Origin: RBG-13-51-18 sp963739395
GTDB taxonomy: Bacteria; Chloroflexota; Dehalococcoidia; Dehalococcoidales; RBG-16-60-22
Assembly (NCBI GenBank): GCA_963739395.1
Contig: CAVUAE010000001.1
Coordinates: 868,001-932,000 of the forward strand
Length of the DNA stretch: 64,000 nt
Direction: 5' to 3'
The position numbers and the translations under genes are program-made. Shown here piece by piece: positions 51,620 to 60,202 of the stretch (within the stretch, counting starts at the first letter, position 1; every line of letters starts with the position of its first letter). The notes under the pieces are model-generated. The model was not told where the DNA came from. It was given only the letters and a program-made list of their open reading frames with translations, and did no database searches.

Positions 51620-52960
51620 ATGGCTAAAGAATGGGAACAAATGACCCCGGCGGAAAAACGCGCTGACCTAGATAACAAATTTTTATCTCCCCCGGGAGCG
51701 AAATTCGTAAATGCCCAGGCTGAAAAGGATTATAAAGCCAGAGTCCAAAGGATTCTGGATGCTATTAACATGAAGCAACCGGATAGAGTCCCGGTAATTC
51801 CCTTTGTCGGCTTCTTTGGCGCTTTCTATGCCGGTTATACACCTTACGACGTAATGTACGATTATAATAAACTAAAGTCTTCCTTTGGCAAATATGTACT
51901 GGATATGAAGCCGGATGCGCATCTTAGTGTAACGGTTTCTCCCCCCGGCAGACTACACGAAATTATCGATTATAAACTCTATGCCTGGCCGGGTCATGGC
52001 GTAGCCAAAGAGCATTCCTATCAATGTCTCGAGGGCGAATACATGAAAGCCAATGAGTACGACGCTCTCATTAGTGACCCTACCAATTTCTTCTTAACCG
52101 CCTGGCTGCCCCGTGTTATGGGCGCGCTGGACGGTCTCAAAATGCTCACGCCCTTTACTAACATGACGGAAATGTACGGCGGTTTCACCGGGGCGGCTTT
52201 TGTACCCTTTGGTTTACCGCCGGTTAAGGCAGCTCTAAAAGCCATGTCGGATGCTGGTGACGAAGCACTAAAATGGATAGGCACTGTAGGAGCTTTCGGC
52301 GCGGAAATGACCGCCGCTGGTTTTCCCGGATTCTTCGGTGGTGGCACCAAGGCGCCGTTCGACACCATCGGCGATACGCTAAGAGGCACCAAAGGTATTA
52401 TTACGGATATGTACCGCCAGCCGGCTAAAGTTGTCCGCGCCTGCGAGCAATTTGTACCGATAATGGTTAAAATGGGCGTCGATAATGCTAAACTGAACGG
52501 CAACCCGGTAGTGTTTATCCCGCTGCATAAGGGCGCCGACGGCTTTATGTCCGACGAGCAGTTTAAGAAATTTTACTGGCCTACCCTGAAAGACTTAATG
52601 GACGGGCTTATTGCCGAAGGTTGCATACCTTTCCCCTGGGCTGAAGGCGGTTATAACTCCCGTCTCAAGGTTATAAAGGACTCGCCAAAGGGTAAAGTTA
52701 TCTGGGGCTTCGACACCACCGATATGGCTGAAGCCAAGAAAATGCTGGGGAATGTTTTCTGTATCGGCGGGAACTTGTCCATCGCTACGTTAAGCGTCGG
52801 CACAACGGAAGATGTAAAGAACGCCGTTAAAAAACTCATCAACGACTGCGCTAAGGGCGGCAGTTACATCATGCTAAGCGGCGCTACTATCGATAATGTG
52901 CCTCCGGCCAACATTAAAATGATGATTGACGCTACCAAGGAATACGGCGTTTATAAATAG
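51620..52960 (+). CDS. URO-D-family methyltransferase (MtaA/MtbA-related)
   Basis: A 446-residue TIM-barrel protein of the uroporphyrinogen-decarboxylase superfamily. Such proteins move methyl groups to or from the corrinoid protein encoded just upstream. The zinc-binding HxC of MtaA is not present; at that point the protein reads FPWAEGGYNSRL, with a later FCIGGN. This suggests a divergent metal site or a substrate-specific (donor) methyltransferase. The length exceeds MtaA by about 100 residues. Methyl donor could be a methoxylated or methylated compound; unknown. Confidence 0.85.
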   Translation: MAKEWEQMTPAEKRADLDNKFLSPPGAKFVNAQAEKDYKARVQRILDAINMKQPDRVPVIPFVGFFGAFYAGYTPYDVMYDYNKLKSSFGKYVLDMKPDAHLSVTVSPPGRLHEIIDYKLYAWPGHGVAKEHSYQCLEGEYMKANEYDALISDPTNFFLTAWLPRVMGALDGLKMLTPFTNMTEMYGGFTGAAFVPFGLPPVKAALKAMSDAGDEALKWIGTVGAFGAEMTAAGFPGFFGGGTKAPFDTIGDTLRGTKGIITDMYRQPAKVVRACEQFVPIMVKMGVDNAKLNGNPVVFIPLHKGADGFMSDEQFKKFYWPTLKDLMDGLIAEGCIPFPWAEGGYNSRLKVIKDSPKGKVIWGFDTTDMAEAKKMLGNVFCIGGNLSIATLSVGTTEDVKNAVKKLINDCAKGGSYIMLSGATIDNVPPANIKMMIDATKEYGVYK

Positions 52961-52988
52961 GATTCAACACATCAAAAAGGCATAAAAA

Positions 52989-53012
52989 AGAGGGGGGCTA
53001 AAACCCCCCTCT
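52989..53012. terminator. Bidirectional terminator
   Basis: AGAGGGGGG and CCCCCCTCT form a 9-bp stem around CTAAAA, with an A tract on one side and CTTATTTT on the other, between convergent genes. Confidence 0.85.
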
Positions 53013-53037
53013 CTTATTTTCACCCGCTTTTACGGGA

Positions 53038-53805
53038 CTAAAGCATGATGGTTCCGCCGTCGATGTAGTAAACCTGTCCGGTAATAAAGTCGGAATCTTT
53101 AGAAGCCAGGAATACTGCCGCCCCCACCATGTCTGCCGGCTGACCGCGTCGGTTCATGGCCTGACCGCTGACGGCAAACTCAAATGTTTTGTCACTGCCC
53201 TGCTGGGCAAGGCTCGCCTCGGAGGCGGTAAATCCGGGGGCGATGGCGTTGACGTTGATGCCGTTCCCGGCTAAAGCTCGTGACAGCGCATGGGTGAAAG
53301 TGTAAAGTGCGCCTTTACCACAGGAATACGGCAGGAACAGCATCGCTGCCGGTACCTGCGCTACGTTAGAGGCGATATTGATTATCTTACCCTTGCTGGC
53401 TTTAACCATTAAAGGCGCAACGTATTTGCAGACCAGCCACGTGCCGATGACATTCACTTTGTAAATTCGTTCCCAGTCTTCAACCTTCCAGGCATCCCAG
53501 GGGGTGATGTTGATACCGTACCAGATGGCGGCGTTGTTAATGAGAATATCTACTTTACCATATTTCTTCATCACCTCGTCGGCGATTTTTTTACAATCGC
53601 TTTCTTTGGAGATATCCGCTTCTATAATCGCCACATCGGCGCCCTTAGCCTTAACTTCTTTAACGGTGTCTTTAGACCTCTCCATATTGGTAGTGGTTAA
53701 AAACAGTTTGGCTCCCTCCTCGGCAAATCTTAAGGCAAAAGCCTTGCCGAGACCGCGGCTAGCGCCGGTAATGATAGCAACCTTGTCCTTTAATACTGGT
53801 GACAT
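53038..53805 (-). CDS. Short-chain dehydrogenase/reductase
   Basis: A 255-residue SDR from MSPVLKDKVAIITGASRGLG; a TAAAGGAGGAAAC ribosome-binding site selects this start. Cofactor motif is TGASRGLGKA; NNAAI follows; the active site has serine in NIASNVAQ and YSCGK (Y-x3-K). The C-terminal GQVYYIDGGTIML is usual. It is monocistronic, converging on the corrinoid methyltransferase operon and divergent from the flavoprotein gene. Substrate is unknown. Confidence 0.93.
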   Translation of the reverse strand: MSPVLKDKVAIITGASRGLGKAFALRFAEEGAKLFLTTTNMERSKDTVKEVKAKGADVAIIEADISKESDCKKIADEVMKKYGKVDILINNAAIWYGINITPWDAWKVEDWERIYKVNVIGTWLVCKYVAPLMVKASKGKIINIASNVAQVPAAMLFLPYSCGKGALYTFTHALSRALAGNGINVNAIAPGFTASEASLAQQGSDKTFEFAVSGQAMNRRGQPADMVGAAVFLASKDSDFITGQVYYIDGGTIML

Positions 53806-53996
53806 GTTTCCTCCTTTATTTAATCCGTGTGAATTTGTCAATATAGAAAAATAACATTACTGCTACAGCTGTGTCAAGTTCGGATTGAACCTTGCTGGAA
53901 TTCTTTGTTGAATAAATGATGCCAAAGGGAGTACAATCTAACAAACTCTACTATACACATAACCCACAGAGTGTAATTGATATTAGGAGGTTAAAT

Positions 53997-55943
53997 ATGA
54001 CCCGATGGCATGATTTTATCGAAAAAGATGGTAAAGCCCCCGCCTGGCCCTATCCCATCCACTATGACAAGGAACAGGAAATCGAGACCGATGTCCTAGT
54101 TATCGGTGGCGGCATCGCTGGGTGCTGGGCAGCCATCAACGCCGCCCGAAACGGTGTCAAGGTGGCTCTTGTGGAAAAGGGCGATGTTATCCGCAGCGGC
54201 GCCGGCGGACCTGGCTGTGACCACTGGTGCAATGTACCTGCCAACCCATTATCCAATGTCGACCCGGATGAATGGGCGCAGGTAATGTCGGAAATGCCGT
54301 ACTGCAACGGCATCGGCAACCAGATTCAGTGTCGCGAGGACTGGGATACGCTGGCGGAAATGGAGCAGATGGGAGGCAAGATTAGGGACACTAAAGATGA
54401 ATACGTCGGTGCGGTAGGACGAGACGAAAAGTCTAAAATAATGATATCTCCGCGTTATACCCGCAACGTAAGCTTCGGTCCCGATGCCGCGAATCGCCGA
54501 GCGCTTAAAAGCAATCCAGAAAATAAATTAAATAATACCGTCATCCGCGTATGGGGGACGACCTTCAAGCCTGCTTTAAAGAGAGAATGCAAGCGATTAG
54601 GTGTGCAGATTTTCGACCGTGTAATGATTACCAACCTGCTGACGGAAAACGGTGTTCAGGGTGCCAGAGTAGTCGGCGCGATGGGTCTAAACGGCCGCAC
54701 CGGTGAATTCATGATATTCAAATCTAAAGCGGCAATAGTCGCCACTGCCGGCGACTGGTCGCTGTATTTATTAAACACCGAGCTGGCGGGTTATAACACC
54801 TTCCGCTCCCGCACTATTACCGGCGACGGTAACACGATGGCTTTCCGGGCTGGCGCCGAACTCACTTTAATGGAGCGGACAGGCGTCATGATGTTAAGCA
54901 CCGGCTTCAAACATACCTGGTACGGCGGCGCCGGTGATGCCAGCTACGAAAACGTGCCGATTGTTGACGCTAACGGTAAGGTGCTGCCCTGGCCGACGCA
55001 GGGTTGGGCAGATGGCGGCGCCATGCGGCCTTCACCGCAAGACATGGAGAAAATCATGAACGGTCTTAAAACGGGCGAATATGCCCTACCGTTCTACGGT
55101 GATTTCCCGGCGATGTCGGACGTCGAGCGGCGGGCGACCTGGGACTTGATGCTCGGCGAGGAATCTACCACCAAAATCATCACTGATACCTACGAAAAAT
55201 CCGGCTTCAATCCCGCCAAACACCTTCTCATGAACTTCAGTATCATCGAGGGCAACAGTCCCCCGCAGTGGCGTACTGCTGGTGGCGGTGGTCCCATGGT
55301 TGATTGGGATTTGAAGACGACATTGGATGGACTATATGTGGCTGGAGAAAATGTTTTTGCTGCCGGTGACCATTCTTTTGCCGCGGCGACAGGACGTTAT
55401 ACCGGCAGGAAAGCGGCGGCTTATGCCAAGCAGGTCAGCCAGGGCAAGGTGCTTAAAGACCAGATAGCCCAGGAAAAAATCCGCATCTACGCGCCGATAA
55501 AACGCACCGCTGGCATCGACTGGAAAGAAATACATGCCGGTATCGCCCGCGTCATGCAGTGGTTTTGCGCTGAGAATAAGACAGAACTATTGCTAAACAT
55601 GGGATTAGATGCCTTAAAAGAAATCGAGGAAGTTCATGTGTCACGGCTGTATGCTCTCGACCCGCATAAACTGATGCGCAGCATAGAGGACTTAAACCTG
55701 CTAACACATGGGCAAATTATCATTAACGCGGCGTTAGCGCGTAAAGCCAGCAGCATGATGCTTAATCACCACCGCCTCGATTACCCCAAGCTCGACCCGC
55801 CGGAATGGAATAAATACCTCACCATCAAACTGGAAAACAACAATATAAAAATCGGCGAACGACCGCAAAAATACTGGGGCGATATGAAAGCCGGCTACGA
55901 AGCCCACAACAAAGACTACACCGGTGTGTATAAAGGTAAATAA
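53997..55943 (+). CDS. FAD-dependent flavoprotein, AprA/fumarate-reductase-like
   Basis: About 648 residues from MTRWHDFIEKDG (AGGAGG upstream). It has the fumarate-reductase/APS-reductase flavoprotein fold: VIGGGIAGCWAAINA at about residue 38, a GAGGPGCDHW active-site region, and AGENVFAAGDHSFAAATGRYTG for the second FAD motif. The next gene is a two-cluster ferredoxin, as in AprBA of APS reductase, but the key AprA residues cannot be confirmed and no sulfate-activation genes are nearby. It likely reduces or oxidises an unknown organic acceptor. Confidence 0.88.
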   Translation: MTRWHDFIEKDGKAPAWPYPIHYDKEQEIETDVLVIGGGIAGCWAAINAARNGVKVALVEKGDVIRSGAGGPGCDHWCNVPANPLSNVDPDEWAQVMSEMPYCNGIGNQIQCREDWDTLAEMEQMGGKIRDTKDEYVGAVGRDEKSKIMISPRYTRNVSFGPDAANRRALKSNPENKLNNTVIRVWGTTFKPALKRECKRLGVQIFDRVMITNLLTENGVQGARVVGAMGLNGRTGEFMIFKSKAAIVATAGDWSLYLLNTELAGYNTFRSRTITGDGNTMAFRAGAELTLMERTGVMMLSTGFKHTWYGGAGDASYENVPIVDANGKVLPWPTQGWADGGAMRPSPQDMEKIMNGLKTGEYALPFYGDFPAMSDVERRATWDLMLGEESTTKIITDTYEKSGFNPAKHLLMNFSIIEGNSPPQWRTAGGGGPMVDWDLKTTLDGLYVAGENVFAAGDHSFAAATGRYTGRKAAAYAKQVSQGKVLKDQIAQEKIRIYAPIKRTAGIDWKEIHAGIARVMQWFCAENKTELLLNMGLDALKEIEEVHVSRLYALDPHKLMRSIEDLNLLTHGQIIINAALARKASSMMLNHHRLDYPKLDPPEWNKYLTIKLENNNIKIGERPQKYWGDMKAGYEAHNKDYTGVYKGK

Positions 55944-55953
55944 GGAGACGTCG

Positions 55954-56256
55954 ATGGCTAAGAAAACATACGCTTTACCTAATATTACAACCCCAAATAC
56001 TAACGTGGTTTTCCATCCGGAAATCTGCAATGGCTGCAACCACTGTGTGGAAGTCTGCCAGTGTGATGTATATATTCCTAATCCGCAAAAAGGCAAGCCG
56101 CCGGTGGTTTTACATCCTGATGAATGCTGGTACTGCGGCTGCTGCGTGAACGATTGTCCCCGCCCCGGCGCCATGACCTTTAACTGGCCGGTGCAGCAGC
56201 GGGCTTACTGGAAGGATAAAGCCACGGGCAGGGTTTTAAGAGACAGCCAGACTTAG
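55954..56256 (+). CDS. Ferredoxin-type electron carrier (AprB-like), two 4Fe-4S clusters
   Basis: A 100-residue protein with CNGCNHCVEVCQCDV and CWYCGCCVNDCPRPGA, two 4Fe-4S motifs. The second has an extra adjacent cysteine. It starts 10 bp after the flavoprotein stop (AAGGAGACG upstream). It is the electron partner of the flavoprotein. The tail TFNWPVQQRAYWKDK resembles AprB tails that wrap around the flavoprotein. A repeat element follows. Confidence 0.9.
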   Translation: MAKKTYALPNITTPNTNVVFHPEICNGCNHCVEVCQCDVYIPNPQKGKPPVVLHPDECWYCGCCVNDCPRPGAMTFNWPVQQRAYWKDKATGRVLRDSQT

Positions 56257-56261
56257 TATAA

Positions 56262-56280
56262 TGTCATTCTGGCGAAGGCT
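56262..56280. repeat. Half-copy of family D repeat
   Basis: TGTCATTCTGGCGAAGGCT matches one terminus of the element at 19854-19992. Confidence 0.55.
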
Positions 56281-56330
56281 TCATCCCTAGATTAGCCGAG
56301 GGGTCAGAATTCAAACCTCACCCCCTTATT

Positions 56331-56356
56331 CCCCCTCTCCGCTAGCGGAGAGGGGG
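56331..56356. repeat. Perfect 26-bp palindrome (family E)
   Basis: Two 13-base arms beginning CCCCCTCTCCGCT form an exact palindrome. It lies in a CT-rich stretch and probably folds as a hairpin. Similar CT-rich sequence occurs near 7266. Confidence 0.75.
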
Positions 56357-56393
56357 TCAGGAGGAGAGGTCAATAAATGAGGGGAGGCGGTTA

Positions 56394-57851
56394 ATGCCTA
56401 AGTGGGGCGGCAAACTGGAAAAAGTTGACGACTTCCGCTGGCGCATTCCTAAAAGCTATAAGCCGGGCATGCGTGTGGACGGGCTTATCTATGCCGATGA
56501 AGGCATGCTCCCGCATATTCTAGAAGAGCAAGCTCTGGAGCAGGTGGCCAACGTGGCTTTTCTGCCAGGCATTGTTAGTAAATCTTTAGCGATGCCGGAT
56601 ATCCATTGGGGCTATGGTTTCGCCATCGGCGGGGTGGCGGCGATGCGCGTTAGCGATGGCGTTATTTCGCCGGGCGGGGTGGGTTTTGATATTAACTGCG
56701 GTGTGCGCATCATGCGCACCAATTTGACTAAGGAAGAAGTCAGCCCCAAAATAAAAAACCTTATTGACGCTCTTTTTTACGCCGTGCCCTCCGGTGTTGG
56801 CTCGAAAGGCGCTATCAAACTGCGCGCTGGTGAAATCGACGAAGTATTAGTCAAGGGGTCGCGCTGGGCGGTAGAAAAAGGCTACGGCGTTAGAGAAGAC
56901 CTGGAAACCACCGAGGAGAGAGGCGAGATGAAAGGCGTCGACCCCTCGCGGGTGAGTGGTCGGGCTAAAGAGCGAGGCACACCGCAATTAGGCACCCTCG
57001 GCTCCGGCAACCATTTCCTCGAGGTTGCTGTTGTTGACGAAATTTATGAAGAAGGTGTTGCTCGCGCGATGGGCATCGACCAGGTGGGGCAAGTTATGCT
57101 CTATGTCCACTGCGGCTCGCGGGGACTGGGACATCAAGTGGCGGATGACTATATTAGAGAAATGCAGCGAGCGATGCCGAAGTATGGTATTCAGGTGCCT
57201 GACCGCCAACTTGCCTGTGTGCCGGTGCAGAGCGCCGAGGGGCAAGCTTACCTCGCCGCCATGCGCTGCGCCGCCAATTATGCCTGGGCAAACCGCCAGT
57301 GTATCACCCATTGGGTGCGGGAGACTTTTTGCCGGGTGATGAATCTAAGCCCAAAAGAAGCCGGACTTGAGCTTATCTACGATGTTACACACAACATCGC
57401 TAAAATAGAAGACCATGACGTGGAAGGGAAAAAAGAAAAACTCTGCGTCCACCGCAAAGGCGCCACCCGCGCTTTTCCAGCGGGTCACCCGGATGTGCCG
57501 TCGAAGTATCAAGCGGTGGGGCAGCCGATATTAATTCCCGGGGACATGGGACGGATGTCTTTTATATTGGTGGGTACGGAGGGGGCAATGAAAGAGACCT
57601 TCGGCTCCACATGCCATGGCGCTGGAAGAATGGAAAGTCGGGCAGCGGCGAAAAGGCAGGCGAGCGGTCGGGAGGTTTTAGAGGCGTTAGAGGCTAAAGG
57701 TATCGCCGTGCGAGCGGGCAGTCTAGAGGGTCTGGCGGAAGAAGCCCCGGAGGCTTATAAAGACGTGGCGGACGTGGTGCGGGTGGCTCATGGCGCAGGC
57801 ATTTCCAAAAAAGTGGCGCGGACGAGACCGATTGCGGTGGTAAAGGGGTAA
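56394..57851 (+). CDS. rtcB: RNA-splicing ligase RtcB
   Basis: A 485-residue RNA ligase joining 2',3'-cyclic phosphate or 3'-phosphate ends to 5'-OH ends with GTP and Mn2+. Metal-binding segments are intact: DINCGVRIMRTN (the DxNCG cysteine), LGSGNHFLEV and HCGSRGLGHQV. The C-terminal HGAGR and AHGAGISKKVART, with the GMP-accepting histidine, are present. No intein is present. It begins MPKWGGKLEKVDDFRWRIPK. A short lipoprotein gene follows in the same direction. Confidence 0.96.
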   Translation: MPKWGGKLEKVDDFRWRIPKSYKPGMRVDGLIYADEGMLPHILEEQALEQVANVAFLPGIVSKSLAMPDIHWGYGFAIGGVAAMRVSDGVISPGGVGFDINCGVRIMRTNLTKEEVSPKIKNLIDALFYAVPSGVGSKGAIKLRAGEIDEVLVKGSRWAVEKGYGVREDLETTEERGEMKGVDPSRVSGRAKERGTPQLGTLGSGNHFLEVAVVDEIYEEGVARAMGIDQVGQVMLYVHCGSRGLGHQVADDYIREMQRAMPKYGIQVPDRQLACVPVQSAEGQAYLAAMRCAANYAWANRQCITHWVRETFCRVMNLSPKEAGLELIYDVTHNIAKIEDHDVEGKKEKLCVHRKGATRAFPAGHPDVPSKYQAVGQPILIPGDMGRMSFILVGTEGAMKETFGSTCHGAGRMESRAAAKRQASGREVLEALEAKGIAVRAGSLEGLAEEAPEAYKDVADVVRVAHGAGISKKVARTRPIAVVKG

Positions 57852-57892
57852 AAACAGCATGGGCTAGAAGTATATAAAGTCGGAGGGAAGAT

Positions 57893-58201
57893 ATGAATAA
57901 ACTTTTTATAGTAGGTTTGCTTCTGCTGCTTTTAGGTTTGACGTCTTGCGGTACTATCGAAGCGGCGTCCACCAGTACATCCTCGTCTTCGATATCTTCA
58001 TTGGAAGATCGGATTGCTGAATTGGAGACAAAGGTAAGTGCGTTAGAAAAAGTGGTTAATGGTAATCCTGGCACTGCGTATCAAAACTTGGCTGACCGCG
58101 TGGAAGAGTTGGAGAATAACTTAAGTGGTTCCCGATACGGCACGATAGATGAATTGGAAAAAAGGGTAAGTGCTTTAGAGCACGCTGCTGGTGGCTGGTA
58201 G
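57893..58201 (+). CDS. Short coiled-coil lipoprotein
   Basis: A 102-residue protein with a signal peptide and lipobox LTSC. The mature part starts with a Ser/Thr-rich linker, then three LEDRIAELETKVSALE-like heptad segments, giving a coiled coil of about 65 residues. This is the style of Lpp-type lipoproteins. GGAGGGA precedes the ATG. Possibly structural in the cell envelope. Function is unknown. Confidence 0.7.
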   Translation: MNKLFIVGLLLLLLGLTSCGTIEAASTSTSSSSISSLEDRIAELETKVSALEKVVNGNPGTAYQNLADRVEELENNLSGSRYGTIDELEKRVSALEHAAGGW

Positions 58202-58242
58202 TCTCTGCCTAGCCATAGTGAAGGGGTAGCCATTACCCATCG

Positions 58243-58659
58243 TTAATCCTTGATGATTTTACTTTCTTCCTTAACGTATTTTGACGCCAACGTACAGTGC
58301 ACAAGCAAGATGGGCTTGGTCACCTTTTTAAACTCCAGTGGACAGTGAATCATCCCGGCGGGTATATATACGGAGGTGGGGGTGGTGATTTTATGTATCT
58401 CCCGCTCCGGTCCCAATCCTATCTCAATATCGGCTCCTAAATCTCCCATATTATCCGGGTCGAAGGACATAAAATATAAGTACATATCAAAATCATGAGA
58501 GTGAGCATACTCTTCCATTAAGGTCGGCTCGGTGATACGCAGGAACATGATGGTGAAATTGGACTTATAGTCTTTATCACCGATATATTTAAATTCCGGC
58601 CCGAAGCCGCCGATAGCCACCGGTTTTTTTATGACGTATTTGTCGTATTTCTTCGGCAT
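58243..58659 (-). CDS. Single-cupin protein
   Basis: A 138-residue protein starting MPKKYDKYVIKKP, the same N-terminal signature as the other cupins of the window. Metal-binding residues occur in AHSHDFDMYLYF (HxH) and IPAGMIHCPLEF. A DLGADIEIGLG segment matches the family's LGGE position. It is the last gene of a TetR/oxidoreductase/cupin unit, 23 bp after the oxidoreductase gene. The ribosome-binding site is GAGGAG. Substrate is unknown. Confidence 0.82.
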   Translation of the reverse strand: MPKKYDKYVIKKPVAIGGFGPEFKYIGDKDYKSNFTIMFLRITEPTLMEEYAHSHDFDMYLYFMSFDPDNMGDLGADIEIGLGPEREIHKITTPTSVYIPAGMIHCPLEFKKVTKPILLVHCTLASKYVKEESKIIKD

Positions 58660-58682
58660 GTTTCGCCAGCATCTCCTCTATG

Positions 58683-60176
58683 TCAAGGTTTCGTGGTGAC
58701 GAATTTTTTCTTATCTATTTTACAGATGTATTGTATCGTGTGGTTGCCGGACATAGCCGCGGTGGGCATACCGCCGCCGGGATTAACCCACTGCCCCGCC
58801 ATGTAAAAGTTGTCCAGACCGGGCAAGGTCTTTTTCATCGATGAAGTGAAAGATTCGGTGCTGAACTGCCATCCCTCGTAAGCGCCGCGCCAGTTGCCGG
58901 TATAACGCTCCCAGGTTATGGGGGTAGCGACATCGCGCATTTCCACCTGTTTAGTAATGCCCGGGAAACGCTGTTCCAGCCCGGCAATAACGTCGTTACA
59001 GATTCGTTCTTTTTCCGCTTGATAGCGCGCGGGGTCCTGCCTTAGCTTCTGCCAGTAATCATAATCGGTTTCAAAACCAACAACGGCCACATTTTTACCC
59101 TTTGGCGAGAGGGTGGGGTCGAATTTATAAACGAGCGCCCTCATAACCGGATGCTCTTTGCCGGCGATAACGATAGGTTTTTTAAACGGGAAGCTAATCC
59201 CATTGAGTGAGGGAGGAACGTCATCAAAGGAACGGTTAATACCCAGCCCCACATATACCAGCGGAGAAAAAATCTTAGGGTGGTCATACTTGTCTTTTAT
59301 GGTGTCGTCAATATATTTACCACCAAGCATGTCGAATATTGTAGTACGGCCGTCGCCAGCGGAGATAATCCAATCAGCGCGGTACTCTTTACCATCAGCC
59401 AGCTTTACGCCGACGGCTTTATCGTTTTCCACCAGTATTTTTGCGACTCTGGAATTAAAATGAATTTCACCGCCCAGACTGCGGTAGCGTTTCTCGATAG
59501 AGTTAACCAAGGCGAGTGCGCCGCCGATGGGATAACCTGCTATTTTCCGGTGCTGCATGGAAAGTGCCATCAGCGACCATACCATAGCAATATCAGTACC
59601 GAAAACGAGTGGAAACATCTCACGCAAAAAGGGATTTTTCATACGCTCGGTGAAATCCTTAACGGATACCTTCGCCCATTTTTTCATAAGCCTTACGAAA
59701 GAGAGCATTTTTATCACCTTTATTTTGTCAAAGAAATTAGAGAGTTCCTGGGGTTTATCTGCGGGTATATCGAAACTTATCGAACGCAGTAAACCGGTTA
59801 ATTCTCGGATAACATCTTTATCTTCCGGGGCTAACTCCAGCAGATATTGTTCAAAACGGTCGGCATCGCAATAAACGGTAAAGGCTTTACCCTCTTTGTT
59901 TTCGACAATCGTAAACCTTTCATGGTTATAAATTTTCCAGTCCTTAGCCGCTCCCAGTTCTTCCCAGAATTTATGGTAACTTGCGGCAGGACTGGTGCCC
60001 ACCAGCCAGTTCATCGCGCCGTCAATAATGTAGCCCTTACGCTTCCAGCCGGTGCAGACGCCGCCAGCTTTATCGTGCATTTCAAAGATGGTCGTTTTAT
60101 AACCATTCATCCGACCGTAACAGCCGGCGGAAAGACCAGTAAGTCCGCCCCCGATGATAATGATTGATTTTTCCAT
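58683..60176 (-). CDS. Phytoene dehydrogenase-like FAD oxidoreductase (CrtI superfamily)
   Basis: About 497 residues from MEKSIIIIGGGLTGLSAG. The codons for MEEK just upstream supply the GGAGGA ribosome-binding site. The dinucleotide-binding motif is followed by the typical NGYKTTIFEMHDKAGG, and the C-terminal motif YMAGQWVNPGGGMPTAAMSG is that of CrtI-type desaturases/isomerases. Members act on carotenoids or other hydrophobic substrates, often bound to the membrane. It lies between a TetR gene and a cupin gene in one unit. Substrate is unknown. Confidence 0.9.
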   Translation of the reverse strand: MEKSIIIIGGGLTGLSAGCYGRMNGYKTTIFEMHDKAGGVCTGWKRKGYIIDGAMNWLVGTSPAASYHKFWEELGAAKDWKIYNHERFTIVENKEGKAFTVYCDADRFEQYLLELAPEDKDVIRELTGLLRSISFDIPADKPQELSNFFDKIKVIKMLSFVRLMKKWAKVSVKDFTERMKNPFLREMFPLVFGTDIAMVWSLMALSMQHRKIAGYPIGGALALVNSIEKRYRSLGGEIHFNSRVAKILVENDKAVGVKLADGKEYRADWIISAGDGRTTIFDMLGGKYIDDTIKDKYDHPKIFSPLVYVGLGINRSFDDVPPSLNGISFPFKKPIVIAGKEHPVMRALVYKFDPTLSPKGKNVAVVGFETDYDYWQKLRQDPARYQAEKERICNDVIAGLEQRFPGITKQVEMRDVATPITWERYTGNWRGAYEGWQFSTESFTSSMKKTLPGLDNFYMAGQWVNPGGGMPTAAMSGNHTIQYICKIDKKKFVTTKP

Positions 60177-60202
60177 TTTCTCCTCCATAAAGGTTATTCA
60201 GT

